DNA of 64,000 nucleotides from Vibrio gelatinilyticus. Its GTDB lineage: Bacteria > Pseudomonadota > Gammaproteobacteria > Enterobacterales > Vibrionaceae. Below the pieces are notes generated by a model. That model made no database searches, was not told where the DNA came from, and saw only the letters and a program-made list of their open reading frames with translations. Positions 29,101 to 37,306 of this stretch are shown in pieces. Each line of letters opens with the position of its first letter. The stretch's first letter is position 1. The position numbers and the translations under genes are program-made. The stretch spans positions 372,001 to 436,000 of the forward strand of contig NZ_JAJNNZ010000003.1 in assembly GCF_022836845.1 (NCBI RefSeq), in the 5' to 3' direction.

Positions 29101-29158
29101 ACAACGAATTGATGTCTTATCCAGTCGGATGGGCAGCTCAGTTAGACTCGTCTCTTAG
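26108..29158 (+). CDS. sbcC: Exonuclease SbcCD subunit C (SMC-like ATPase)
   Basis: A 1016-residue Rad50-type protein. Walker A is INGATGSGKSSILDAI (about 35-50), with Q-loop VMVLPQGKFRELL. Two long coiled-coil arms flank the zinc hook CPVCGG near residue 507. The C-terminal ATPase half has the ABC signature TLSGGESFMAALALALG and Walker B TLFIDEGFGSLD. Length and order match E. coli SbcC (1048). It drives ATP-dependent DNA engagement for SbcD. The end overlaps nothing; a homocysteine methyltransferase gene follows 28 bp later on the same strand and may be cotranscribed. Confidence 0.96.
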   Translation: MKPLKLTLQAFGPFATKEEIDFTRLGVSPLFLINGATGSGKSSILDAICYALYGETTGSERTGDQMRCDFAQSHLLTKVVFEFELSGKQYMIERSPDQEVPKQRGEGTTKRSHSASLVEVLHDSTQLLANKPKQVATEIQILVGLDVKQFRQVMVLPQGKFRELLTASSKERELIFGQLFQTHIYTSLERSLYEKAASIRKAKDEFDNQIKGALEVTQLDSEEDLARAVENIKPEIKAAEIHKKKCAQELELVRRQEQSAQQLKKQYQELKVTNSLHLEHQQKKPAFDAQRKQLILARKANEMKPLLSLRNQLSTELKELDARLATGTGKIADAKIQKQKAEADYQKALTDSGQLESLNKEKYVLDVSKGKLLELDKAKRQVERQEHELATARTAISVCQKDLQLTSEKLLQSQQQYQLQEKQTQTLNEKQLLCEKLKVKLQGFEKYTQLSIEMQKLKANEAQLQPRLKQENAVVETQQRSVTELEFLWHSGQAAMLAKNLEKDTACPVCGGTKHPAPAVFDGQEVTNEQLKVAKEELAQCIQLRDKTQKDLSELTLHLDNFRTRADDLLSQLELSQAPDSEDILQSRNTVLQLEQEIKEILAIDLGWFKSMVDQLSAKEVVQKQNLDGLTQQQVKIENTLAQLSATASQIEKDNQTGFTTVSEVEQRIEMIVQKTVSIERHLEQNQQAKTQALESLAKLLAHFETLQQQRNEQCDKVNQQEELWLARLAASEFDDENQMIMCFCDDQEIDRIEHHIQSFDAEKIQLEEKLKWLQESLSDKPEPDLDSINDKVTVANQVYQSASEALSAKQSHFDNLNKVATRIAQLHSKNRELDEQYRVVGTLSDVANGKTGSKISLHRFVLGVLLDDVLIQASHRLRLMSKGRYDLRRKEVRSKGNASSGLDLIVEDAYSGKWRDVATLSGGESFMAALALALGLSDVVQSYSGGIHLDTLFIDEGFGSLDPESLDLAIQTLIELQQSGRTIGIISHVSELKEQMPQRIDVLSSRMGSSVRLVS

Positions 29159-29186
29159 TCAATATATACGCCATGTGATAGCCATT

Positions 29187-30086
29187 ATGAAAAGTAATAG
29201 TATGAAGAAATTAACCATAATTGATGGTGGAATGGGGCGAGAGCTCAAAGAAATAGGCGCGCCCTTTTCTCAGCCTCTTTGGAGCGCACAAGCGTTGATC
29301 GAAGCGCCAGAATACGTCGAAAAAGCACATCAGAACTTTATTGATGCTGGTGCCGAGGTTTTGATCGTAAATAGCTATGCATGCGTGCCATTTCACTTAG
29401 GTGAACAGCGTTTTCAATGTGAAGGTGCAACACTAGCGCAGAAGGCGGGCAGCATCGCTCGTTCAGTTGCTCCAAAAAACGTAAGGGTGGCGGGTTCACT
29501 ACCACCGCCACTGGGAAGTTATCGCCCCGATCTTTTCGAAGCCAAGCGAGCACATGATATCACTAGGTTGCTATATGAGGCGCAGGACCCTTATGTCGAT
29601 CTTTGGATAGCGGAAACCATTTCGAGCATTAAGGAGTTTGAGGCGATTCACTCAGTGTTGAAGCAATCAAAGAAAGACTGCTACTACGCGTTTAGCCTGA
29701 GCGATGAGGTGAGCGATGTTGCGCTTTTACGATCGGGACAAGCCGTTAAGATTGCCGCAGCATTGGTGTGTTTTGTGGGCGCGAAAGGCATTCTGTTTAA
29801 TTGCTCGGTTCCTGAAGTGATGGAACAAGCTATATTAGATGCTAGAAAAGTTATCAACGACTATCAGGCTCAAGTGGAAATTGGTGCTTACGCAAATAAT
29901 TTCACGCCGATCAATACCGATCACGAGGCGAACAACACCTATCAAGGGATGCGCGAGCTTTCACCTGACGATTATCTCATGTTTGCCAAGCGTTGGTATA
30001 AAGCAGGAGCCTCGGTTATTGGTGGCTGTTGTGGAATTGGTCCTTCACATATCGAAGCGCTTACGGATTGGAAAAAGACCCTCTAG
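29187..30086 (+). CDS. Homocysteine S-methyltransferase family protein
   Basis: About 299 residues in a betaine/homocysteine methyltransferase barrel. The start GGMGRELKEIG is the usual DGGMGTEL motif, and zinc ligands are the Cys in LFNCSVPEV and the pair in GGCCGIGPSH near the C-terminus. Family members move a methyl group from S-methylmethionine or betaine-like donors to homocysteine, giving methionine; the donor cannot be read. ATG 29187 is used; ATG 29202 is possible and neither has a strong binding site. It is followed by a terminator and then metY, another homocysteine/methionine gene, so the neighbourhood concerns sulphur amino acids. Confidence 0.85.
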   Translation: MKSNSMKKLTIIDGGMGRELKEIGAPFSQPLWSAQALIEAPEYVEKAHQNFIDAGAEVLIVNSYACVPFHLGEQRFQCEGATLAQKAGSIARSVAPKNVRVAGSLPPPLGSYRPDLFEAKRAHDITRLLYEAQDPYVDLWIAETISSIKEFEAIHSVLKQSKKDCYYAFSLSDEVSDVALLRSGQAVKIAAALVCFVGAKGILFNCSVPEVMEQAILDARKVINDYQAQVEIGAYANNFTPINTDHEANNTYQGMRELSPDDYLMFAKRWYKAGASVIGGCCGIGPSHIEALTDWKKTL

Positions 30087-30094
30087 AAACTGAT

Positions 30095-30118
30095 AGGCTC
30101 ATTAGTGAGCCTTCTTTT
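30095..30118 (+). terminator. Rho-independent terminator after the methyltransferase gene
   Basis: AGGCTC, loop ATTAGT, GAGCCT, followed by TCTTTT. Confidence 0.7.
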
Positions 30119-30297
30119 GGCTTGTACGCTCATAGGCATGCCAGTCAATTTCTTCTGTGGTTATTTCGTGTACAGTAAGAAAGGTGAACTAACGCAACGT
30201 AAATCTCTACCCTTGATGGAATACTGGGTAAACTTTGGTCAATTGTAAGCGTGCCAAAGATCACAGTTAGAAGCATCAGACAAGGAAGAGAGACATT

Positions 30298-31566
30298 ATG
30301 AGAGACGAAACACTTTCTATTCACCACGGCTACACAACCGATCCTACGACGAAATCTGTCGCTACACCTATTTATCAGACTGTTGCCTACGAATTTGACA
30401 GTGCGCAACATGGAGCTGATCTTTTTAATCTTGAAGTCCCCGGTAATATCTACACACGGATCATGAACCCGACAAATGACGTGTTAGAACAAAGAATGGC
30501 GGCTCTAGAAGGCGGGATTGCTTCGCTAGTGGTGAGTGCTGGCAGCGCCGCAATCCACTATGCTATCGTTACTTTAGCCGAGACTGGCGATAATATTGTC
30601 TCTACGCCTCAACTTTATGGTGGTACATATACGCTGTTCGCTCACATGCTTCCTAAGCAGGGAATTGAAGTTAGATTTGCCAAAGACGACAGCGCTGAAT
30701 CTATCGCAGAACTTATCGATGACAAAACCAAAGCAGTTTACTGTGAGTCTATTGGTAACCCAGCGGGTAATATTGTTGATCTGGAAGCGATTGCGACTGC
30801 GGCGCACGCGAAGGGAGTACCTGTCATTGTTGATAATACGGTGGCAACGCCAGTACTATGCAAACCTATTTCATACGGTGCAGATATTGTGGTTCATTCC
30901 CTTACAAAATACGTTGGTGGACATGGCACCAGTTTGGGAGGCGTAATTGTTGATTCTGGGCAATTTCCCTGGGCTGAACACAAAGAGCGCTTTCCAATGT
31001 TCAATACACCAGAGCCGTCTTATCACGGTGTAGTATATACAGAAGCATTTGGTCCTGCCGCCTTTATCGGTCGTGCGCGAACCGTACCATTACGAAATAC
31101 TGGCGCAGCGCTGTCTCCGATGAACGCGTTTATGTTGATGCAGGGGCTAGAAACTTTGTCATTGCGAATGGAGCGTCACACTGAAAATGCACTAAAGGTT
31201 GCTCAGTACTTAAGTCAACATGAGAAAGTCAGCTGGGTGTCGTACGCCGGGTTGGAAGACTCGTCATATTATCAACTGGCACAAAAGTATATGAACGGTA
31301 AGCCCTCTGCAATTTTGTCGTTCGGATTAAAAGATGGCTACGATGCAGGTGTGCGTTTTTATGATGCGTTACAAATCTTTAAACGCTTGGTAAATATTGG
31401 CGATGCAAAATCGCTAGCTTGTCATCCGGCTTCGACCACCCATCGTCAGATGAGTGAGCAAGAGCAGCTGGCTGCGGGCGTGAAACCGGAGATGATTCGC
31501 CTGTCTGTGGGTATCGAGCATATCGATGATATATTGGCCGACCTAGAGCAGGCATTAAAAGCGTAA
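30298..31566 (+). CDS. metY: O-acetylhomoserine sulfhydrylase (aminocarboxypropyltransferase)
   Basis: A 422-residue PLP enzyme of the Cys/Met metabolism family that makes homocysteine from O-acetylhomoserine and sulphide. Seen: TRIMNPTNDVLEQRMAALEGG (PLP-phosphate region), LYGGTYTLF, the aspartate of VDNTVATP, and the Schiff-base lysine in HSLTKYVGGHG. The length near 420 and the insertion around PSYHGVVYTEAFG distinguish MetY from the roughly 390-residue MetB/MetC/MetZ group. GGAAGAGAG precedes the ATG. It is a single-gene unit closed by a strong terminator. Confidence 0.93.
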   Translation: MRDETLSIHHGYTTDPTTKSVATPIYQTVAYEFDSAQHGADLFNLEVPGNIYTRIMNPTNDVLEQRMAALEGGIASLVVSAGSAAIHYAIVTLAETGDNIVSTPQLYGGTYTLFAHMLPKQGIEVRFAKDDSAESIAELIDDKTKAVYCESIGNPAGNIVDLEAIATAAHAKGVPVIVDNTVATPVLCKPISYGADIVVHSLTKYVGGHGTSLGGVIVDSGQFPWAEHKERFPMFNTPEPSYHGVVYTEAFGPAAFIGRARTVPLRNTGAALSPMNAFMLMQGLETLSLRMERHTENALKVAQYLSQHEKVSWVSYAGLEDSSYYQLAQKYMNGKPSAILSFGLKDGYDAGVRFYDALQIFKRLVNIGDAKSLACHPASTTHRQMSEQEQLAAGVKPEMIRLSVGIEHIDDILADLEQALKA

Positions 31567-31613
31567 TTCGAGTAATAGCGAAGCACTGCATTTGTTCTCG
31601 TTGTACATAAAAA

Positions 31614-31648
31614 GCCCCCCAATAATTGGTGTCCAACTATTGGGGGGC
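31614..31648. terminator. Strong bidirectional terminator between metY and the LysR gene
   Basis: GCCCCCCAATA and TATTGGGGGGC are perfect 11-bp arms, extended by a further partly paired segment. AAAA precedes the stem on the plus strand, giving U-rich tails for both directions. Confidence 0.85.
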
Positions 31649-31692
31649 ACTTCAAAATTCCTAGCCTTTTTAAAATAACAGCAATCGAAAAA

Positions 31693-32499
31693 CTATGAGT
31701 AGGAAAGCGGCTTGTATTTGTCGACAATTGGAGATATGAGCTCCATCAACCATTTGATTTTTCCGCTGTTTCGGCGAGACGATTTAACGATAAGAGCAAG
31801 ATCTAACAGAATACTCGTCTCCGATTTCTTGCTCTCAGGCAGATAGCGTATTGTACAGCATTCATCAAGTAGTTGGACCATAAGTGCATGATTATCTGTG
31901 AAAATAGTCGCAGTAAGCTTAGGGTCAAGTAACTTAAACAGATCGTTATGGTCGTTGACTCCAGGCACGACATATTTTACAAATTCACCATCTAGATTGC
32001 CATGCAATTGCCCGGTGCCACGGTGAATACGTCTTTGATAGAAGGTTTGTGGTTTATCGTTGAGCGCATGTACCCCAATATCCACTTCCTCTGCCAGAAT
32101 CAGGCTCTCGCTAGTTTTATTCCACTGAAGGATCTCGATAGGTGCCTGGGTGTATTGGCGAATGGCCTTAATGATATCTTTACCACAGGCAATTAAATAA
32201 GGCTCAACAATATGTAAGGTGATCTTATCGATGCTCTTGGGCGAGAAAACCTCCGGCTCAATGGCCAGTTGCACTTGCTCAAGTGCGGCTTTCACTTTTG
32301 GCTCGATGGCCTTGGCGTATTCGGTAGGGGCTAAACCGTCAACACTTCGCAAAAATAGTTGGTCATCAAGTTCTTCTCTCAATTGAGCCAGCACTTTAGA
32401 GACATATGACTGAGAGCGCCCAAGTTTGGCTGCTGCACGTTGTGTGGAGTGAGTTTGCATCAAGGCAAGAAAGACGTTTAAGGCGTTTAGATCTGTCAA
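31693..32499 (-). CDS. LysR-family transcriptional regulator
   Basis: A 268-residue regulator. The N-terminal winged helix is clear: LNALNVFLALMQTHSTQRAAAKLGRSQSYVSKVLAQLREELDDQLFLRS (about 3-52). The effector domain follows but is shorter than the usual 290-310-residue total and diverged (LHIVEPYLIACGKDIIKAIRQ; VDIGVHALNDKP). It converges on metY and has no divergent partner directly upstream (the neighbouring gene at 32622 is on the same strand), so its target is not obvious. The recognition helix is normal, so DNA binding is expected. Confidence 0.87.
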   Translation of the reverse strand: MTDLNALNVFLALMQTHSTQRAAAKLGRSQSYVSKVLAQLREELDDQLFLRSVDGLAPTEYAKAIEPKVKAALEQVQLAIEPEVFSPKSIDKITLHIVEPYLIACGKDIIKAIRQYTQAPIEILQWNKTSESLILAEEVDIGVHALNDKPQTFYQRRIHRGTGQLHGNLDGEFVKYVVPGVNDHNDLFKLLDPKLTATIFTDNHALMVQLLDECCTIRYLPESKKSETSILLDLALIVKSSRRNSGKIKWLMELISPIVDKYKPLSYS

Positions 32500-32621
32500 G
32501 CTTAAGGTCCTAACAAAGAATGCGATAAACCAAGCCTACAATAGATGTCATGTTATCACCATGTAAAACAACAAAATTGTCGGCTATTTTTTATCCTGTT
32601 AGATATTGCCAGGTTGGAGTG

Positions 32622-33014
32622 CTAGTTCAATACAACGTAGCCCCTGTGGGTCATACAGTTTTTAACCACTGCACTGCGATCTTCTTGATACTGGTTTTCG
32701 TTGTTTTGTCGAGACCGATTTCGATTAAGTACCCCAGCAGCAAGACCAACCGCAGCGCCTTTTTTAGCGCCTTCTGTCCCTGAACCGCCCGCTATAGCAA
32801 CACCAGCCGAACCAATCGCAGCTCCTTTAACTGCGCCACTCACCGCGCCACCTGAAGCTTGCTCTTTCTGAACCTGATTCGACATTTCTTCGCATTGATG
32901 AAGGTCGTAAATATAGTCTTTCTCGTCAACACCAGATTTGTCGATTATCACGTTCGCCAGCGCTGGTTGAAAAGCTAATACAGAAAGAACGGAAAGTAGA
33001 AGTGGTTTATTCAT
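32622..33014 (-). CDS. Exported glycine-zipper protein, 130 residues
   Basis: A signal peptide (residues 1-20, ending QPALA) leads a mature part with a glycine zipper: GGAVSGAVKGAAIGSAGVAIAGGSGTEGAKKGAAVGLAAGVL (about 54-95), a small-residue hairpin that can insert in membranes. One Cys (HQCEEM) precedes it and one (NCMTHRGYVVLN) follows, and may form a disulphide. Such proteins are usually periplasmic or outer-membrane associated with unknown roles. The promoter side has a perfect 9-bp palindrome 60 bp upstream. Confidence 0.75.
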   Translation of the reverse strand: MNKPLLLSVLSVLAFQPALANVIIDKSGVDEKDYIYDLHQCEEMSNQVQKEQASGGAVSGAVKGAAIGSAGVAIAGGSGTEGAKKGAAVGLAAGVLNRNRSRQNNENQYQEDRSAVVKNCMTHRGYVVLN

Positions 33015-33360
33015 GGACTTTGTTCGCTATTAGGGGGTAGGTGCCATGCATGGTACCGATAATTGAAAAGACATTTGGAATAACCATTATTCCAATGTAG
33101 TAACTGAGCGACGAGTAAGAATACTATTTTCCGATCAGAGCGGATCTTTACTTACGTTCTGGCAAATTGGCGAAACAAGCGTGGTTTAATAATAATGTTT
33201 AAAATCAGACAACTAGATATTTTGTGATGACCTTGATTGATCAAGTTCAACCGCATACAAAAAACGTGAACGAATATCAAAATGTGAAACCACAGGCGTT
33301 ACCAAATAAGTTTTACAATCCCGCATACTTGACAAAAAATCGCCAACTTAACCTGCATTG
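33015..33360. other. Intergenic region with palindromes
   Basis: No gene seen. GGTGCCATGCATGGTACC (33042-33059) is palindromic apart from one mismatched pair, and a perfect palindrome follows at 33075-33095. Both lie in the promoter region of the glycine-zipper gene. The right part is A/T-rich and precedes a decayed gene. Confidence 0.45.
33075..33095. promoter_or_regulatory. Perfect palindrome, candidate operator
   Basis: TTGGAATAA, spacer CCA, TTATTCCAA. It lies about 60 bp upstream of the glycine-zipper gene start, where an operator would be expected; no T-run, so a terminator is unlikely. Confidence 0.4.
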
Positions 33361-33815
33361 ATGATGGCCCTGAAGGACGTGATAATAAAAGGATTTACAC
33401 TGTTAATTTGCGCTTTGAATGTGTTCTTTTTAGGGACTGATTCTGTGTATGCTTGTGATACATCTTTGGATCTAGGCTGGCAATTATCGGCTCACAGTAT
33501 CACACCGCAGACTGTGTTTTCTTTGCAAGTGAAGACGGAGGATCGTCACAAAGATCATTGGCTTTGTTTGATAGCCAATTTCGAATAGGGGGCGTTGCAA
33601 TACATCTTAAAGAGTTTTATAACAACAGCTTAGCTAAAAGCAGTCATTATGGGGAAGCCGAGTTTGGCGCGACTGTTTGAGAACTCTTTTACCAAACCAA
33701 CATCAATGTGGGCTCGATTAATCTTGATGTGAGTGCCGAAAAAATGCGCGCCGATGGGGGCGGTTATGGTTACCGTGTATTGGACTTGTTTCGACCAAAT
33801 AGAGGAAGGGATGGG
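33361..33815 (+). pseudogene. Decayed gene for an exported protein of unknown family
   Basis: ATG 33361 opens a 75-codon frame with a signal peptide (MMALKDVIIKGFTLLICALN...) and the mature start CDTSLDLGWQLSAHS, stopping at 33588. A second frame overlaps and continues as FDSQFRIGGVAIHLKEFYNN to a TGA near 33681, after which the same frame continues as ELFYQTNINVGSINLDVSAEKM...GYGYRVLDLF. One frameshift near 33563 and one nonsense codon thus explain the fragments as a single former secreted protein. The family is not recognised. Confidence 0.55.
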
Positions 33816-33820
33816 AACCT

Positions 33821-34021
33821 TGGCAATATACCATTCGTGGTGCACTTAGAGATCTTATTGTTCAATTAAATCCAGATAATTTTTGGCAAATACACCGCTC
33901 GACGGTTATTCATCTTCCTTATGTCGACAAGGTGAAAAAAGACATTACTGGTAAACTTAATGTCTGTATTACCAATAAAAAACTCCCTGTTAGTCGCTCA
34001 CTACAGCATTTAATTAAGTGA
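33821..34021 (+). pseudogene. Remnant of a LytTR-domain response regulator
   Basis: An open fragment without start codon reads WQYTIRGALRDLIVQLNPDN, then FWQIHRSTVIHLPYVDKVKKD, then KLPVSRSLQHLIK before TGA 34021. This is the C-terminal DNA-binding LytTR domain (FWxIHRSTIVN ... LPVSRS). The receiver domain and the start are missing, and the fragment abuts another decayed gene, so two genes have been deleted into each other. Confidence 0.78.
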
Positions 34022-34196
34022 TGAACGCACGCTACGACTCGACCTCAAATCTAAGCGATAGCGCAATTTGAAATACCGAGTCTACTCGTAGAAAATTGTC
34101 GCGACGATAAAGTGCTTCATTTTTTTTAAGGGGCACTTTTGTCATTTCTTACTAATTCAGGCAAGATGAACTAACTTGAATGAGGAGGTGAGTAGT

Positions 34197-35069
34197 ATGA
34201 AATTGACGCTCAAAAAAACATTCAGAAAGCCGTTTACTAAGCCAATTGTTCTACTCGGCTTATGTTTGATGGTTGTCGGTTGTACAACTAAGTTTTTGTA
34301 TAACAACCTTGATTGGTTCGTGATGGAGTACATTGACGACTACGTTACACTCGAACGTGATCAAGAGGAAATCCTTAGCCAAAGAATCGAACTATTGGCT
34401 CAGTGGCATAAAGAATCAGAGCTTCCTGTTTACATACAGCAGCTTGACGAGATCCGAGCCGTTGACCCTTCTAGCGTAAGCCCTGAGCTTGTAGAAACCC
34501 AGCTCGAAAAAATCCGCCAGCATACCAAAAGAATCGCAGAAGAAATGACACCCGATCTGTACGCGCTAACTCAGCAACTAAGCGATGAACAGGTCAATGA
34601 ATTACTGCGAAACTTCTCCGAAAGAGATGCGGAATTCAATGATAAATATCAAGATCTCAGTGAAGAGCAAATACGCGATAAATACCAGGAGCGTATTGAA
34701 GAAAGCTTTGAAAACTGGTTTGGCTCTTTAGGCGATCAGCACAAGCGCATAGCGTATCAATGGTCCCGAGACATGTCTGTCACGGCAAAAGATTGGAGCC
34801 TGCATCGAGACAAAATGCGGGGTCACATTCGAGAACTACTCATTAGACGCACAGACGTTGGTTATTTCCAACCAAGGTTCCAAAGTTTGATGAACGATAC
34901 TGACTCCTTTTACAGTGCTGAGCTTATGGAAAAAGTGATCAATAACCGACAGGTTGCGTCGAAGTATGTTGCTCTATCTTTGAACATTTTGACCAAAGAG
35001 CAGCATGAAAATTTGCTTGAAGAAATTGACAAGTGGCGGGACATTGCCAATGAACTCCTTGACTCTTGA
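34197..35069 (+). CDS. DUF6279-like lipoprotein, 290 residues
   Basis: ATG 34197 lies 8 nt after GGAGG. The N-terminus has a basic stretch and a hydrophobic segment ending in lipobox VVGC (about Cys29), so it is a lipoprotein. The motif TKFLYNNLDWFVMEYIDDYVTLERDQEEILSQRI is typical of the DUF6279 family, and the rest is almost wholly charged alpha-helix (LYALTQQLSDEQVNELLRNFSERDAEFNDKY...). Role unknown; a periplasm-facing helical lipoprotein. It is followed by nnr after 146 bp on the same strand. Confidence 0.75.
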   Translation: MKLTLKKTFRKPFTKPIVLLGLCLMVVGCTTKFLYNNLDWFVMEYIDDYVTLERDQEEILSQRIELLAQWHKESELPVYIQQLDEIRAVDPSSVSPELVETQLEKIRQHTKRIAEEMTPDLYALTQQLSDEQVNELLRNFSERDAEFNDKYQDLSEEQIRDKYQERIEESFENWFGSLGDQHKRIAYQWSRDMSVTAKDWSLHRDKMRGHIRELLIRRTDVGYFQPRFQSLMNDTDSFYSAELMEKVINNRQVASKYVALSLNILTKEQHENLLEEIDKWRDIANELLDS

Positions 35070-35215
35070 GTTGGCATTATCATTTTGGTGACCAAATTCT
35101 TTTGCAAGGAATCTTAGACGCAGCCTCACGAATTTCAGATTGAACGACTTCGATACCGCGTCAGTTTGTTATGATTAAGTTATCGTTTCTTGATTATAAA
35201 TTCATGCGAGGCCAC

Positions 35216-36766
35216 ATGAACGCCAATACAAGTACCACATCGCTTCCATCTGCTTTGTATACCGCACAGCAAGTCAGAGAAGGGGAAGTCGTAGCGGCTA
35301 AGGCTGCAAACATCCCCATGTACGATTTGATGGAGAAGGCCGGCAACGCAGTTTTCGAGAGATTATGTGTGCTGTATCCCAACGTCGCCAACTTATTGGT
35401 GTGTTGTGGGAAAGGCAATAATGGGGGAGACGGATACATTATTGCCCGCCTAGCGCGTGAACAAGGCATCAATGTGACGCTGTGGCAAATAGGCTTGCCT
35501 GACGCATTGCAAGGCGATGCTAAGAGCGCTATGCAGCGTTACGTTGACAGTGGTGGGGAAATCTCAGCGCCAACCAACCATGTGCCCGATGACACCGATG
35601 TCATTGTCGATGCCATCTTAGGAACTGGAATCGCGGGTGCTCCTCGAGATTTCTATAATCATGTAATCGATAGAGTTAATCAGGCACCTTGTCCTATTTT
35701 ATCAGTCGATATCCCTTCTGGCTTGTGTGCCGACACTGGTCATGTGGCCGGAGAGGTCATTTCAGCTAAACACACAGTTACCTTTATTGCTATGAAGCAA
35801 GGTCTAGTCACTGGGCAGGCTCGTAACTGTGTTGGTGAATTACTATTCGCAGGATTAGGGCTCCAAGACACCTTCGAGCAACAGCAAACCCCAAACGCAT
35901 TTCTTACCCAGGCTGACTGGCTTTCTGTGATTCCTGAACGTAGCCGAATTGCTCATAAAGGCAGTAACGGAAAGTTATGTTTGATTGGTGGAAATTACGG
36001 AATGAGCGGGGCTGCGATACTAGCGTCGATGGCAAGTAGCGCAACGGGCGTTGGATTGGTGGCGGCGCTTTGCCATAAAGACAGTATTGTGCCGTTTAGA
36101 GCAAGGTGTTTAGAAGCCATGGTAGCAGAAATTCGCGCCGACAGGCTTAAAGACAAACTTGCCTGGGCCGATGTATTGTGTCTAGGACCCGGGCTTGGTC
36201 GAGACAACTGGGCAGAGAATGTCTTTCACCAGGTTGATTGCAATCAAGTAAGTTTTACTTCGTTACAAAGCGATCCGAAATGTGCTCAGCTCAAACGCGT
36301 TTATGACGCCGATGCACTGTATTGGCTTGCGAGACTGTCTCCAGCGAACAAGAAAGCCCGCAGTGAAAACCGGATCTTGACACCACATGCAGGAGAGGCG
36401 GCAAGACTACTTGGCGTTGAGGTACAAGAGGTAGAATCCGACCGTTATAAAGCCGCCAATGATCTTCAAAACATCTATGGTGGTGTGGTTGTCTTGAAAG
36501 GGGCCGGCAGCATTATTTGTTATGGCAATAAGAGAATCGTCTGTCATGCTGGTAACCCCGGAATGGCATCCGGTGGTATGGGGGATGTACTTGCCGGAGT
36601 GATTTCTGCACTTTTAGCGCAAAGAGTTCCGCTAATGCAAGCGGCAGTCTTAGGCACGTTACTGCATAGTATGGCCGCGGATAGTGCGGCGAATGACGCT
36701 GGCGAAATCGGATTATTGGCCTCTGAGGTGATTCCTTATGTTCGAAAACACATCAATCAGCGTTAA
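35216..36766 (+). CDS. nnr: Bifunctional NAD(P)H-hydrate repair enzyme Nnr
   Basis: A 516-residue fusion of NAD(P)HX epimerase and ADP/ATP-dependent dehydratase that rescues hydrated nicotinamide cofactors. The epimerase half (about 1-225) shows YTAQQVREGE, DLMEKAGNAVFERL, CGKGNNGGDGYIIARL and DAILGTGIAG. The kinase-like dehydratase half (about 230-510) shows HKGSNGKLCLIGGNYGMSGAAIL, LCLGPGLGRDNWAE and NPGMASGGMGDVLAGVIS with the catalytic Asp. ATG 35216 has GCGAGG six bases upstream, better than ATG 35204. In many gammaproteobacteria tsaE follows this gene; it does not here. Confidence 0.93.
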   Translation: MNANTSTTSLPSALYTAQQVREGEVVAAKAANIPMYDLMEKAGNAVFERLCVLYPNVANLLVCCGKGNNGGDGYIIARLAREQGINVTLWQIGLPDALQGDAKSAMQRYVDSGGEISAPTNHVPDDTDVIVDAILGTGIAGAPRDFYNHVIDRVNQAPCPILSVDIPSGLCADTGHVAGEVISAKHTVTFIAMKQGLVTGQARNCVGELLFAGLGLQDTFEQQQTPNAFLTQADWLSVIPERSRIAHKGSNGKLCLIGGNYGMSGAAILASMASSATGVGLVAALCHKDSIVPFRARCLEAMVAEIRADRLKDKLAWADVLCLGPGLGRDNWAENVFHQVDCNQVSFTSLQSDPKCAQLKRVYDADALYWLARLSPANKKARSENRILTPHAGEAARLLGVEVQEVESDRYKAANDLQNIYGGVVVLKGAGSIICYGNKRIVCHAGNPGMASGGMGDVLAGVISALLAQRVPLMQAAVLGTLLHSMAADSAANDAGEIGLLASEVIPYVRKHINQR

Positions 36767-37119
36767 TTGAGAGCGACCTTAATTGAGCTAAACGGAAAAC
36801 ATTGACAAAAATTGTGTCGGTTTGAGTGTTTTTTGAACGTTTGAACTCAAAAAAAGTAATTAAATAACGTGCTTTTACACAGTGAAAACCGAAAAAAAGT
36901 GCCTCAAAATATAAATTTAGGTAATCGTTTGCGTTTTTATCATTCACTTTTCACATTAAGAGGAGTGAACTATAACTTTTAATATGAACGGGCGTGTTTG
37001 TCTAAAGTATTGATATGTTCAGGTATTTATGAAAGTAGGTGTGTGGCGAACGTACTTTGAAAGGGCGTGGGTATGCAGATTTTCGGAATAGTAGCATAAA
37101 AAAAATTAAAATATCAGAC

Positions 37120-37147
37120 TTGCTGTTCAAAATTCTCAGCCTATAAT
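37120..37147 (+). promoter_or_regulatory. Sigma-70 type promoter upstream of guaC
   Basis: TTGCTG (37120-37125), 16-bp spacer, then a perfect TATAAT (37142-37147). The predicted start falls at about 37154, exactly at the first base of a terminator-like hairpin. Confidence 0.65.
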
Positions 37148-37153
37148 GCTGAA

Positions 37154-37187
37154 AACCGGAGCGTCTGCCAACGCTCCGGTTTTTTTG
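37154..37187 (+). terminator. Terminator-like hairpin at the predicted 5' end of the guaC transcript
   Basis: AACCGGAGCG and CGCTCCGGTT are perfect 10-bp arms with loop TCTGCCAA, followed by a T-run (37180-37186). It sits about 120 bp before the guaC start codon and immediately after the promoter, so it may terminate upstream transcripts, attenuate guaC, or protect its 5' end. Confidence 0.75.
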
Positions 37188-37202
37188 TGTCCGAAGCAAG
37201 CT

Positions 37203-37222
37203 AACTCGTCTGCCAACGGGTT
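37203..37222 (+). promoter_or_regulatory. Second leader hairpin with the same loop
   Basis: AACTCG-TCTGCCAA-CGGGTT: a 6-bp stem (one G-T pair) whose 8-nt loop TCTGCCAA is identical to that of the hairpin at 37154. The shared 12-mer CGTCTGCCAACG occurs at 37162-37173 and 37207-37218. Confidence 0.55.
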
Positions 37223-37235
37223 ACCACAGCATTAT

Positions 37236-37260
37236 GCTTACTGTAGACAAGTCAGTAAGC
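37236..37260 (+). promoter_or_regulatory. Third guaC leader hairpin
   Basis: GCTTACTG and CAGTAAGC are perfect 8-bp arms with a 9-nt loop, 47 bp before the guaC start codon. No T-run follows. Confidence 0.55.
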
Positions 37261-37306
37261 CATATGCCCACTGGAACATGTTTCAATAAATCAAGGAATT
37301 TACACA

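Larger units (their letters stand above)
36767..37306. other. Long guaC upstream region with a structured leader
   Basis: No gene is seen in the first 350 bp, which is A/T-rich. The last 190 bp hold a good promoter and three hairpins (37154-37181, 37203-37222, 37236-37260), listed separately. Confidence 0.55.

Noticed and set aside
37236..37260. ACTGTAGACAAGTCAGT in the guaC leader as a LexA box
   Set aside because: The right half is CAGT instead of ACAG at the required spacing; it is better explained as the 8-bp hairpin.
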